Shown: positions 1 through 13,182, counted from the first letter of the stretch. The stretch is 64,000 bases of DNA from Eledone cirrhosa (GCA_964016885.1 OZ024743.1:175545706-175609705); one strand, 5' to 3'. Made by a program: numbers and translations. Notes: a model not told the origin generated them from the letters alone.

Positions 1-620
1 TTGCAGCTGTGGTTTAATTCCTGCTTCAAACATGTTGGCGTGGTGGGACTGCGTTTCCTATTATTAAAACACTTGAGAAACCTCATATGAAATGTATTGA
101 ATATACGAGGCATATATTAGATAATGTAGTCATGGATACTTTTAAAAAGGTGACTGGCCACGACTAGATTACACGTTCATTGACTGATCATTCAGGGCTG
201 ATATGAAGTTGAACTACAACAAGAACCAAAGTTTTGCTTTCGTTTCACGGCGTGACGTTGATGTGAGGTGACCTTTACTCTAAAAAGGACACCCCGTTTT
301 CCCCAAGACTGCCAAGACAATTGAACCTCATTAGATTAAATCTAATCATGATGTTGTTTTTGATATTGCTGTCTATTACCAAGGCAAGTACTGAGCGAGC
401 ATATCTATAAATAGAAGCATTATTGTTAAAATTTCCCGTCTTCCATTCTGTGATTCGTGTCACTTTCCTGTAGGATGTGGATTGAAGGATATTTGGCTGC
501 TATTTATAGGAAGCCGAGCGATCCTGCAGATGTAAATTCGTTGGGGCATCTATCATTGATGTATTCTAGTGGTATTTTCTGATGGAGTCGTAGCAGTGCC
601 CTTAGATATATATATATATA
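1..620. other. Unassigned AT-rich sequence
   Basis: I see no coding frame, repeat family or RNA gene here. The only structure is a short TA run at about 607-620, next to the foldback that follows. Confidence 0.6.
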
Positions 621-771
621 AACATTGATCTATTATGGCTATTGGTGAGCTGTGTTACTCTAAAGTTTCACCTGCGCACTTACAGGATCACCATTCATGT
701 CTGATGATCCTGTAAGTACTCAGGTGAAACTCCAGAGTAACAACACTCATCATTTAGCCATAATCAATGAA
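621..771. repeat. Foldback repeat (about 70-bp arms)
   Basis: The left arm (about 625-691) is an imperfect reverse complement of the right arm (about 700-770), with a loop of about 10 bases. The inner stems share ACTTACAGGATCA on the left and its complement on the right. The outer stems share ATTATGGCTA. The size and structure fit a MITE-like or foldback element. There is no coding capacity, the family is not recognised, and no target duplication is clear. Confidence 0.7.
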
Positions 772-1017
772 TATTTAAATTCTACTTCGGTATTGAGTTT
801 TCATTCTTACATCCGTCAATAACTCACGTACTCTCAAGGCTAATTATTTTACATTAAAAAAACATTATATACGACGAAAAAAAAGACCGTTACAAGAAAT
901 CCCATATTTACGAACGTAAACTATACAATCACCGATTTCCCAAGCCCTACCCTCTATCCCCCCCTCCTATTATTTGGGACCCTCTCTATGTCTACTACAC
1001 AGCACTTTCCCATTATA

Positions 1018-1279
1018 GTTTCTCTATCAGCCTGTAGGTGAGAGAGGAGAAGAATGAGAAGAGGAAGGAAGCACCCGCTCTTTGTGCTCCTGAAGAGGAG
1101 GGTTGCACATTTTTTCGGGGCTGTGTGCGACCCATGTCAACGCCCCTCCCTATTGAGGACATGGAGTGTTAAATTTAATTTGTTATATGTTTTATACACG
1201 TTTTTTTAAATGTATGTAAACTCCCCCCTTTGTATTTGTCCCAATCTTTGATGCCCTGGTGGCAAATAAATAGAAATAT
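1018..1279 (+). mobile_element. 5'-truncated 3' tail of a Tx1-like LINE
   Basis: This matches, with gaps, the 3' untranslated region of the larger LINE at 6000-6268. Both have a GTAGGTGAG / ATAGGTGAG start, the block TGTGCTCCTGA, the block GGGTTGCACA, then CTATTGA, and finally GATGCCCTGGTGGCAAATAAA as the terminal signal. It is a dead-on-arrival copy that kept only the 3' end, as expected when reverse transcription starts at the 3' tail and stops early. The TA-rich run after the AATAAA-like end may be the tail. Confidence 0.8.
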
Positions 1280-1299
1280 ATATCTACAGCCATCAAATT

Positions 1300-2135
1300 C
1301 ACCCCTCTCTATATCTAACATACAAATCACACTCCCAACCCCCCTCTTTATATCAATCATCACCAAACTCTCCCCCTCGTCGTCTCTACTACACTCCCTC
1401 CTAATCGTTCTCTCTCTATCTATCACAATCTCTCCCTCGATATCTTTTACGATACTGTCTCTCTTAATCCCGCTCTCTATATTAAGCAATATTTATCTCT
1501 CTCAACCCCCTCATTATAACTACAAGCATTGAAACCTACATCCTCTATATCTCCTACACGACACTCTCTCTCCTAATCCCCCTCTATATATTAATTGCCA
1601 CCAAACTAGCCTCCTCTCTATAACTACCATACAACACTCTCTCATTCTCTCTCACTCTCACACTACATCTATCAATACATATCTCTATCAATCCTTTTAC
1701 TCTATTCATTACCCCAAACTCTCCTCCTCTTTATATCTACTACATGGAACTCTCTTCCAATCCCCTTCTCTATATCATTGACACCCCCCCCCCCCTACAC
1801 AAACGATACAACACTCTCTCTATATCAATTAACCCCAAACTCTCCCCTTATATATATCTATTACACAGAACTCTCTTCCAATCTCCGTCTCTATATCAAG
1901 TAACACCAAACTCTCTTCCTAACTATATCTACTACTCAGTATGCTCTTCTAATCCCCCTCTCTATATCAATTAACACCGAACTCTCGCCCTCTCTATATC
2001 TACTACACGGAACTCTCATCCAATACCCTTCTCGATATCAATTACCACGAAACTCTCCCCTTCACTATATCTAATATACAATACACTCTCCTAATATTCC
2101 CCTCTATATCAATTACCACATAACATGTACATAAA
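1300..2135. repeat. Pyrimidine-rich minisatellite, unit about 70 bp
   Basis: The region repeats a degenerate unit combining CTCTATATCAATTA, ACCAAACTCTC and CTACTACACGGAACTCTC. The last block recurs near 1738, 1861, 1931 and 2001, so the local period is about 70 bp. The top strand is almost free of G. Predicted frames across it are compositional and not genes. Confidence 0.75.
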
Positions 2136-2435
2136 TTATAGCGCATATACAAATAGATGTATGTTTTGGTATTTTGAGGAGACAAATATAATAATTGGGG
2201 TGGGGGTGCCATCATCCCACCACCCGGGCCCCTGCGGTAAATGAACTCAGAGCGCATAAAGCAGAAACGAATACCACACATAATTCTACCAACTCGTCAC
2301 CTTCCTTATGGTATAAACAGATACATATCTGTCGTTATTGTTGCAGTTGGAAGTTTAATTATTCCCAGTAAAATCAAATTAATAAAGATGTATACTGGAA
2401 GAAGATTGACTCCATATCGTACAAATGAGGGAATC
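2136..2435. other. Unassigned sequence
   Basis: No gene or repeat family is recognised. There is a short G-rich patch near 2198-2235. Confidence 0.5.
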
Positions 2436-2666
2436 TTTAAGCGGTATGACGATCTGCTAGAAATAACAGCCAAATTTCTAAAAAACAAAACAAAAAAAAA
2501 ACAACGAACAAATATGATAACATATTCCGGTGTATATTATATCTGAAAAGATGAGATAACGAACATATGAAAGTATTTCTAAGCGGTCGAAACAACAGCG
2601 AAATCTCTCAAAAAACATATAACTTTGATAACGTGGTTCGGTGTATATTATATCTGAAAGATGGGT
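2436..2666 (+). repeat. Diverged tandem duplication, about 110 bp
   Basis: The stretch from about 2440 to 2555 and the stretch from about 2580 to 2666 share an order of blocks: AAGCGGT, AACAGC, CTAAAAAAC-like A-rich sequence, and GGTGTATATTATATCTGAAA (2531 and 2641). The copies have diverged and carry indels. The function is unknown. Confidence 0.6.
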
Positions 2667-3183
2667 TAAAGAAATCTGGAATATCTTTGGTAATAGTTCA
2701 GCTAGGTGAAGGTTTATCTGGGACTATATCATACAACAACACTATATCATACAATGTTTTCAACCGAGTGTCCCCATGAAGGTAAAAAGGTTAATGCAAT
2801 TGATAAAAGAAACAACAAACCAACACATACAGGCTCTTATATCTATCTAATCTCTAATGACCGTAAAATTATATTTAATTATTTCATATCTGAGAATATA
2901 AATAAATGAATAGTTGATTGTTAATGTTTGGTGAATCGTATAAAATGTCTTTATTCCTAGTAGACTATTTCCACCAAGAAGTATTGTAGCTTTCATATCT
3001 TTTGTGTTCATCAGTGCTTTTGTTATCATCCAAATAATTATTTCTATCAAGTATCGGTTTATATATTGATTTTATTTTACACCACTAATAAATACATATT
3101 AGAGCTTGAAACACAAAACTTGACATTCATTCATTGAATCAGTTGCCTGTCTCACCATTCATATATTTAACGACATACTTTTA

Positions 3184-3185
<2 letters not shown>
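2667..3185. other. Unassigned AT-rich sequence
   Basis: No gene, RNA or known repeat is seen. A short direct repeat of ACTATATCATACAA occurs near 2725 and 2742. Confidence 0.5.
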
Positions 3186-6268
<3,083 letters not shown>

Positions 6269-6366
6269 TTATATATATATATATATATATATTTATAAAC
6301 ATATATACATATGTATATACATACATACATATGTATATCTGTACATATATATATATATATATATAT
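6269..6366. repeat. (TA)n with second copy of the 65-bp motif
   Basis: (TA)n continues directly from the LINE tail. The motif at about 6288-6350 matches that at 3236-3300 with very few differences (ACATATATACATATG, then ATCTGTACATAT). A second TA run then leads to the foldback at 6367. Confidence 0.85.
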
Positions 6367-6542
6367 ATAACAACTAGAAATTGATTAGCATATAAATAAA
6401 CATATGAAACAAACAATCACAGGGGATAATTTTTACAAGTGTGTAAGCACACATAGCTACGTGTGCTTACACACTTGTAAAAATGATGCCCTGTGATTGT
6501 TTCATATGTTTATTTATATGCTAATCAATTTCTAGTTGTTAT
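6367..6542. repeat. Near-perfect 176-bp foldback (MITE-like)
   Basis: The left arm starts ATAACAACTAGAAATTG and the right arm ends with its complement CAATTTCTAGTTGTTAT. The pairing extends through GCATATAAATAAACATATG and ACAAGTGTGTAAGCACAC to a loop of a few bases near 6456. Mismatches are few: one AAAC insertion and GGGATA versus the complement of GATGCCC. There is no coding capacity. It sits beside a TA run, so a TA target is possible. The family is not recognised. Confidence 0.85.
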
Positions 6543-6682
6543 AAAATGCTCGTATCTATTCATTAGAATCTTGGAGCTTATTTTACGGGTGATATGGCGC
6601 ATGCCTTTCTGGCATGACACCCATAATTTTAATTTAGATTAAATTCATTTTGATTTATCTTAATTTTGGATATATATATATA

Positions 6683-6738
<56 letters not shown>

Positions 6739-6881
6739 TATATATTATTAAGTGTAATGAATTCTTTTACAATGGAATTAGCTCGAAGGAGGAAATACCC
6801 CTGAGCCGTGTATAAACTAATATATATGATGCATATATATCCATGTATAAATTTATATATATATATATATATACATATATA
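6543..6881. other. Unassigned sequence with (TA)n tracts
   Basis: Two TA tracts occur, at about 6671-6745 and 6853-6881. No gene is seen. TA at 6880-6881 is the left target dinucleotide of the mariner that follows. Confidence 0.6.
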
Positions 6882-7740
6882 CGAGGTGTGTCAGAAAAGT
6901 TCCAGGACTGATGTCAGAAAAGATTTATTTCAAACCCAAACTTCACACTAAGAGTTTTCTCCTTCAAAGTAATCCCCCTGGAGTATGTAACTGTAATGTT
7001 AGGTCTCTGCAGCGATCAAACTTTTTTCTTCATAATTTTATATACATGTCCTCTGTTTCAGGTCGTCAAGCAATGAGCACAGAGCAACGAACAAACTTGA
7101 AAACTCCGTCAGAAGCACTGGGATTGCTGCAGCAAGTTTATGGAGATGAGACGATGTCACGCTCACGTGTTTTTGAGTGGTGCAAGATGACCCCAGGAGC
7201 GGAAGGCCCTCAACAACCAGGACTGAGGTCAACGTTGAGCGCCTCAGGCAGATGGTGCGTAGCGATCGTCGGCTGACTGTTCGACTGATGGCAAATGAGC
7301 TGGGCATGAATCGGGACAGCGTCTGGAAGATTCTCACTGAAGATTTGTACATGCGGAAAGTCTGCGCGAAGATGGTGCCAAAACTGCTGAACGATGACCA
7401 GAAGGGTCGACGCATGCAAGTATGCCAGGACATCCTCGAGCGTCTTGAAAGCGAACCAGACTTGCTAGGGTCAGTCATCACCGGAGATGAGTCATGGATC
7501 TTCGAGTAGGACCCGGAGGGGACCCTTTTGAAGACGTGGACGACATCAAAAAGGCCGTGACGACGGAACTGCGGAGGACCCAGGAAGAATCCTTCTAGGA
7601 GTGCATGCATGGCAGAAAAGGATAATAAGTGCATTAGACTCCAGGGGGATTACTTTGAAGGAGAAAACTCTTAGTGTGAAGTTTGGGTTTGAAATAAATC
7701 TTTTGTAACATCAGTCCTGGAACTTTTCTGACGCACCTCG
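6882..7740 (+). mobile_element. Internally deleted mariner element (859 bp)
   Basis: The element is bounded by TA on both sides (6880-6881 and 7741-7742). It has inverted termini that start CGAGGTGTGTCAGAAAAGTT on the left and end with the complement of CGAGGTGCGTCAGAAAAGTT on the right. The inverted match continues for about 105 bp, far beyond the usual ~30-bp mariner TIR, and reaches CCCCCTGGAGT. It encloses a broken transposase reading left to right. Target choice, TIR and protein motifs agree on the mariner family. It cannot encode a working enzyme, but the ends look preserved, so mobilisation in trans is conceivable. Confidence 0.92.
7073..7690 (+). pseudogene. Mariner transposase, deleted between the first catalytic Asp and the C-terminus
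   Basis: The chosen start ATG at 7073 gives MSTEQRTNLK. The helix-turn-helix part QQVYGDETMSRSRVFEW follows to about 7180. A small deletion then shifts frame, and reading resumes as QDDPRSGRPSTTR, followed by the second DNA-binding part and VPKLLNDDQKGRR. It reaches ITGDESWIFE at about 7475-7507, which contains the first Asp of the DDD triad. A stop (TAG, 7507-7509) follows, then DPEG, and the rest of the catalytic domain with the other two Asp residues is absent. The C-terminal part PFEDVDDIKKAVTTEL follows from about 7529, with another stop, and ends in a QGDYFEGEN-like segment lying inside the right TIR. The family's usual length is about 340-350 residues. Confidence 0.88.
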
Positions 7741-8309
7741 TATATATATATATATAGACACACACTTATATATGTATGTGTGTGTATGTGAATATCTATC
7801 TATCTATCTATCTATCTCTCTCTCTATATATATATATATATACATGTATATATGAATGTATACTTGTACGTTTATACATATATATATTTATGTGAATGTG
7901 TGTATGAAAATATATACAAATGTGAATAACAATGTATTACTCTTTGTCCATAGAAAAACATAAGTGACTACATGTGTCACTGTCAACTGGCCGTTCATCA
8001 GAAGAGTCGTGTTCTTATTGTTTTATCCACCGTCAGTTATAGAATATAACGCTATTTATATTAAACACAAACTCGGGCTTAACTAAGATGGTCCGCCTAA
8101 TTTGCATAATATGCATAATTAATTAAAAAATAAAATTTTATGCAAATCACAGCGTACCTTGAAAATCTAAAATACATTTATTGAAGGTCAGGTTTAAAGG
8201 TACCATAGAAAAGCCGTATATCAGTACAGCACCCTACGACATCCTCAGGAGTTACTGGTCCATACAATAATAATAAACATAATAATATTGATTCCCAAGT
8301 TAGGTTCAC
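7741..8309. other. Microsatellites (TA, CTAT) and unassigned sequence
   Basis: TA and CTAT/CT runs lie at 7741-7840, with (CTAT)n near 7795-7818. From about 7920 to 8280 I see no gene or recognised repeat. Confidence 0.55.
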
Positions 8310-8367
8310 GTCTAGCAAATTGGAGTAGGGAGAGATTGGATCAAACCGACCCCAGTACTTGACTGCT
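8310..8367 (-). mobile_element. Fragment of cephalopod tRNA-derived SINE
   Basis: Only the middle and tail part survives (GATTGGATCAAACCGACCCC, then AGTACTTGACTG). It aligns with the corresponding parts of the three fuller copies that follow. The head is missing. Confidence 0.6.
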
Positions 8368-8600
8368 ACTCAAATAATAATTGTTTCTACTTTTAGGTAC
8401 AAGGCCAACAATTTTGGGGAGGAGTGGAAAGTCAATTAAATCAACCCCAGTTCATTACTGGTACTTTATTTTATCGACCCTGTAAGGATGAAAGGCAAAC
8501 CTAACCTCGGTGGAATTTGAACTAAAAACGTAAAGGGCCATAACTCTATTCTGCAAAGCATAGTATCCGACGCTCTACCGATACTGCCAAACCCCCGCCC
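8368..8600 (-). mobile_element. Cephalopod tRNA-derived SINE, copy 1
   Basis: In minus orientation it starts with a tRNA-like head (GGCAGTATCGGTAGAGCGTC resembles a pol III A box). It continues through a B-box-like AGTTCAAATTCC and the body GTCGATAAAATAAAGTACCAG, and ends in the tail GTAGAAACAATTATT. SINEs of this build are characteristic of coleoid cephalopods. It is transcribed by pol III and mobilised by a partner LINE, with no protein product. Confidence 0.85.
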
Positions 8601-8811
8601 TACTCAAATAATGGTTTCTTATATAAGCATAATGCCAGCAATTTTGATTAAATTGACCCCAGTGCGTGACTGGTACTTTATTTTATCGACCCCGTAAGGA
8701 TGAAAGGCAAAGTTAACCTCAGCTGGATTTGAACTCAGATCATAAAGGGAGGTAACTCTATGCTGCAAAGCATGGCGTCCAACGCTCTACCGATACTGCC
8801 AATCCACTGCC
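8601..8811 (-). mobile_element. Cephalopod tRNA-derived SINE, copy 2
   Basis: The order of blocks is the same as in copy 1: the head complement GCTCTACCGATACTGCCA, B-box complement GGATTTGAACTC, and body GGTACTTTATTTTATCGACC. The tail part is shorter and altered near 8601-8645 (TATATAAGCATAATGCCAGC). It joins copy 1 without unrelated spacer. Confidence 0.85.
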
Positions 8812-8995
8812 CTACTCAAATAATTGTTTCTACTTTTTGGCACAAGGCCAGCAAATACCCAGTGCATTACTGGTACTTTATTTTATCACCCTGTAAGGAT
8901 AAAAGGCAAAGTTAACCTCGGCTGGATTTGAACTCAGAATGGTAAGGGCCGTCACTCAATGCGTCAAAGCATGGCGTTCAGCACATCTGTTGGCA
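8812..8995 (-). mobile_element. Cephalopod tRNA-derived SINE, copy 3
   Basis: This is the third head-to-tail copy: tail complement CAAATAATTGTTTCTACTTT, body GGTACTTTATTTTATCACCC, B-box complement GGATTTGAACTC, and a diverged head. A deletion near 8855 removes part of the tail-proximal body. The join 'CCTACTCAAATAAT' is the same as at the copy 1/copy 2 boundary, suggesting tandem duplication or repeated insertion at one site. Confidence 0.82.
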
Positions 8996-9178
8996 AGCTG
9001 TGTTTACCCTCCATTTCCTCAGTCTCTCTTTCTTTCTCTCTCTCTCCTATCTCCTTCTGTCTCCCTTCTCCTTCTCTCCCCCATCCCCTCTCTCCCTTCT
9101 CCTTCTCTCTCCTTTCTCGCCCTCTCTTCTCTCCCTCTTTCTCTTCTCTTCCTCTTTCTCTCCCTTCTCCTCTCGATT
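8996..9178. repeat. Polypyrimidine (CT/CCCT/CTTT) tract
   Basis: This is an almost pure C/T run on the top strand. Mirror-symmetric polypyrimidine like this could form triplex DNA. Open frames across it are low-complexity Ser/Leu/Pro translations and not genes. Confidence 0.85.
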
Positions 9179-9462
9179 ACTGTTATCGACACTCAGTTAG
9201 TATTCCTTTGAACATATCTATCTGCTCTATTTACATTAATTGAAACATAATTCATCTCACTTACCATCCTCCGGGGAAACGCCTTCTTCAATCTCTCTGC
9301 CGGGAGCGTGAGGCGGCCAGCACGTGGAACTCCATTTGCTCATAATACAGAGAGATGGGGAGGGCGAGAGAGATGGAGGCGATGACAGTGGGAGTTCAGC
9401 TCTTCCGTGTCCGGACCTGGTGTGCAGTGTCAGTTGTCCGTAGGGAGGTAATGATTCATATA

Positions 9463-9528
<66 letters not shown>
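9179..9528. other. Unassigned sequence ending in (TA)n
   Basis: I see no gene or known repeat from 9179 to 9458. A (TA)n tract then runs to 9528 and receives the Helitron. Confidence 0.6.
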
Positions 9529-9531
<3 letters not shown>

Positions 9532-10470
9532 GTATATGTATAAAATTAAGTATGTGTGTGTGTGTCTGTGTCTGTGTATTACCTATAGGGGCCTACATCT
9601 TACGACCGATTTTCATAAAACTTCACAGGCTCATAGATTAGTCATCGGGGAGTGTTTTCTATATATCAGCGTATCGTTTTTTTTTATTCCGGGGTCATTC
9701 TGCAGATAAAAATCGATAGGGGGGGGGGGGGGTCACCTTTCTTTAGGTATCGAAAAATAAGATTTTTGGCTCTAGCTCCCACATTTTGTCACCGATTTCG
9801 TTCCAATTTTAAAGCAAAATAGAATTTATCATTGCACATCCTGTAATGGCTTTATATTTTGGATTTGTTGTTCAGAGACGGCGTGGCAGCCGCTGAAATA
9901 TTAAAAAATAACACTTTTAGACTCAAATTTCCACCTTTCTCGGCTCTAGCTCCCACATTAATCAATCTACTTTGTTTAAATTTTACACTACGCTAGATCT
10001 GATTATTTCACGTCTGAAAGTGGCTTTACATTTTGGATCTTTTGTTCAGGAACGGCATGGCAGCCGCTTAAATATTCGAAAATACCACCTTTTCGCTCAA
10101 ATTTCCGCCTTTTCGGCTCTAGCTCCCATATTTTTCAACCGATTTCGTTCAAATTCAAAACTTCGGCTCCACCTCACACATAAATCAATTTATTTAGTTC
10201 AACTTTTATACTACGATAGAACCTATCATTGCACATATAGTAGCTTTACACTTTGCCTTTTTTGTTCAGGGACGGCGTGGCAGCCGTTTAACTCTTCAAA
10301 ATACGATTTTTTCCACCTCCCACATATTCCATACGATTTCACTCAACATTTCGCCATTTGCTACACCTTACAACCGATTTTCAAGAAACTAGCAGTCGCT
10401 AAGATCAACACCTTTTCATCAAAGCAGATATTATTTTACCTACCCAGGCAACGCTGGGTACTGCTGCTAG
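9529..10470 (+). mobile_element. Non-autonomous Helitron (about 942 bp)
   Basis: The 3' end has the Helitron signature: a hairpin TACCCAG-gcaacg-CTGGGTA (10441-10460), six bases, then CTAG at 10467-10470 followed by T. The 5' end starts TC at 9529, after an A, so the insertion falls between A and T of a (TA)n tract without target duplication, as Helitrons do. Near the 5' end is CCGATTTTCATAAAACTTC, a phrase common in Helitron 5' regions. The inside holds three diverged direct repeats. One block is GGCTCTAGCTCCCAC-like (near 9769, 9945 and 10115). The other is GACGGCGTGGCAGCCG-like (near 9877, 10053 and 10273). No Rep/helicase coding is present, so it would depend on an autonomous partner. Confidence 0.85.
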
Positions 10471-11121
10471 TATATATATATAAATAAATAAATAAATAAC
10501 AACACCTATCGTTGTCAACACGTCCCCCTTTTTTTACTTTATTTTGTTTTTGATTTTGTTTTTACTTTCTTATATATATCTATATATATATATATATTGT
10601 ATTTTTTGTTCTTATTTATTTATTTAGTTATTCCTGCTTCCTTACTACTTCCCGATTTGTGAGTGAATATATATCTGTGTATATGTATGTGTATGTATTT
10701 ATGTTCCTGTCCGTATTTCTATGTAGACACAAATACGCTTATGTGAGAAAGTATACGTCTACGTACTATTAGGTATATGCGCATAGTTGAGTGTGTGTAT
10801 GTTTACGTTCTGGATATTTATATTTTTATATATATATATATATATATTCCCCTATTTCCTTTTCGCCCGTTTTTTTCAGCCTCACTTTCATATTTCCTAA
10901 ATTTTGTTTTCAAATCCATATTTAATAAAAACACCATGTTTTTTTTATTCATTCTGAAGACTGAAGACAGACACAACATCTGTCTTCAAGAAACCACTGG
11001 TAAATGAAATAATTATCTCATGTTTTTTTTATTACATAACTAATAAACTCTGTAGCCTACATAGAGCACTCTTTTTTCCTGTACCTTTCTGACGGAAATA
11101 CTTCATTTATATATATATATA
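10471..11121. other. AT-rich unassigned sequence with a small hairpin
   Basis: Simple TA/TAAA runs are followed by sequence I do not recognise. A 9-bp hairpin, GAAGACAGA / TCTGTCTTC with a 7-base loop, lies at 10963-10987. Confidence 0.5.
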
Positions 11122-11738
11122 TAGGCATAGGTAAATTATAACGTCCGAGAAAGTGAAAGTCATTTTTATGACAAGTGAATGTGTTTGTTTTTTAGTATTG
11201 CGTGTGTGATTATTTTTTCTTTTTCTTCTTTTGTGTATTGTGTGTACGGAAAATTATACTTACCTTATCAACATCCTTATTAGACCGTATAAATAGCTGA
11301 AATACAGTTGATCATCTCGCCAAATTTGTTGGCACCAACTCTCTGCCGCCAAAGAAATTCAGCTAAATATGAGGGGAATAAATCGTCGCTTGTCCCATGT
11401 TGTCGACGGAGCTTTTTCTTCGCACGGCTCAACTTTGGCAAGATATTACAAAAACATCTAAACAATGATGATGACACAAACACATATATATATATACAAA
11501 CACACATATATATATATACATACAGACACACATATATATATACACACATATACACACCCACACATATATATATAAGAGAAAATAATCACACACGCAATAC
11601 TAATTAACACCATATCACTATAGAGACCTGTTGTAAATAAACAAACTGTATCGTAACTTTCAATGTAAAAAAAACAAAACAAACACATTCACTTGTCATA
11701 AAAATGACTTTCACTTTCGAGGACGTTATTCTTAACCT

Positions 11739-11744
<6 letters not shown>
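11122..11744. mobile_element. Inverted-repeat element of about 620 bp
   Basis: The left arm (about 11122-11222) is the reverse complement of the right arm (about 11574-11744). Shared blocks are GGCATAGGT, GAAAGTGAAAGTCATTTTTA, TGACAAGTGAATGTGTTTG and AGTATTGCGTGTGTGATTAT. The right arm has about 75 extra bases (about 11603-11680). The interior is unique sequence and a CA/TA microsatellite. The form suggests a non-autonomous DNA transposon. The termini abut TA runs, so a TA target cannot be verified. Confidence 0.7.
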
Positions 11745-11811
<67 letters not shown>

Positions 11812-11881
11812 TAAAATAACAGATTAAAGTTTAAGCAAAAAAGATTCCTTGCTTAAACTTTAATCTGTTATTTTAATAAAT
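11745..11881. repeat. (TA)n followed by a 76-bp perfect foldback
   Basis: A TA tract to about 11805 is followed by a hairpin at 11806-11881. The arm ATTTATTAAAATAACAG..., continuing through AAAGTTTAAGCAA, is repeated exactly as its complement after a loop of about 10 bases. Confidence 0.85.
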
Positions 11882-11966
11882 ATTTGCTCTATGGTTCTTA
11901 TATAGTTGATATATATTTATCCTTATCGAGCCCTCTTTGGATTTTAGTCTTCAAATTTATTATTAT

Positions 11967-12002
<36 letters not shown>

Positions 12003-12656
12003 TATTGTTAACTAACATAACAGGTTGGGATGATATACTTAATATGTTTACATACTAAATCAATATCATTCCTCTCCTCTGCTTCTCTACCTTTAATAAT
12101 AACTACTGTGTATCAACCAATTGATCCAGTCTTAAACATTTCCCCTAACCAAACGTATCGAATCACTTCTCTGGTTTTATATAGTACACTACACCTACTA
12201 GATCAGCCATTAGTCCTCACCATATTTATATTTATACGTTAAAGAAAGGAAACTGTAATAACATGTTTGAGGGCAGACATAAAGACCAAGACAGCGAATT
12301 GCTAAGAATAAAACAAAACATCCAGTAAAATAAAGACGCCTTAATACGCTCAGAAACTAGACATTTTCTGACTAAACATGAATATCTATTTACTATATAA
12401 TAGAGATTAGAACACTAGGTTCAAGTAAATACTAAATAGCTAACACAATTATTATATATTTTCTTAGTAAATGGGGAAATGTACTTGATTTGATTAAGCT
12501 AGTGTTTGACACAATATACGTATTAAATGAAGACATCTCATAGCTTTCATAGCTAAATACAGTATTTAATCGCGTTATTTTCGTGACAGATTTAAACTGT
12601 TCTATGTAATAAGCATTCTCTTTACTACCACATGTTGTATATAATGTTTATATATA
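11882..12656. other. Unassigned AT-rich sequence
   Basis: A TA tract lies at about 11969-12000. No gene or recognised repeat is seen in the rest. Confidence 0.55.
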
Positions 12657-12694
12657 CTAGCAGAAAAACCACCCTTCGGGTGGTTTTCTGCTAG
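12657..12694. repeat. Strong 17-bp hairpin with a 3-base loop
   Basis: CTAGCAGAAAAACCACCC is followed by TTC and then GGGTGGTTTTCTGCTAG. The pairing is complete except for one bulged A. It may be the end of a Helitron-like or other element (CTAG at both edges) or a solitary foldback. In a eukaryotic intergenic context I do not call it a terminator. Confidence 0.7.
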
Positions 12695-13182
12695 CATGTG
12701 TAGTGTGTATATTGATATTATACGCAAGTATATATACATGTAGATATGATACATCAAATAAAATCGTAATTGACAATATAAACAGAAATTAAACGAAGAC
12801 GTTGTTACACTGTCTTATGTAATCAGTAACGTAATCCATGATACATAAAAAAAAAGAGGATATTATATATAAACTGCATTAGGAGAAAATTAGTGACAGA
12901 AAATTAGTATGTTTATTTAAGTGATCGCCACAGGAAGTGTTGACATCACACACTCTCTCTTTCTATATATATGGTAGTTGAAGTGGTGGTGGTGGCAGCG
13001 ATATACCGGAAGTGCAACTTTGAAAAGAAGTCAATTTTAAATTATTTATTTTTACGAAATTATTTTTGTTTACGAAATTTAGTAGATAAATTATTCATTC
13101 ATTATTTATTCAAAGTAATCCGACTCATTTTACTAACGGGATAAAAAAAAACCGTACGCAGTCCCGCAGACCTCCCTTTATT

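Noticed and set aside
7038..7634. 198-residue minus-strand frame over the mariner
   Set aside because: It is a shadow of the transposase on the other strand; the plus-strand frames carry the recognised motifs.
8368..8995. tRNA genes (A- and B-box-like blocks)
   Set aside because: The blocks are parts of SINE heads; no complete cloverleaf with acceptor pairing can be drawn.
11250..11262. ATACTTACCTT resembling the start of U1 snRNA
   Set aside because: Only about 10 bases agree (ATACTTACCT), and the rest of U1 is absent.
12657..12694. Hairpin as an intrinsic transcription terminator
   Set aside because: The window is eukaryotic, no gene ends here, and the T run characteristic of such terminators is absent.
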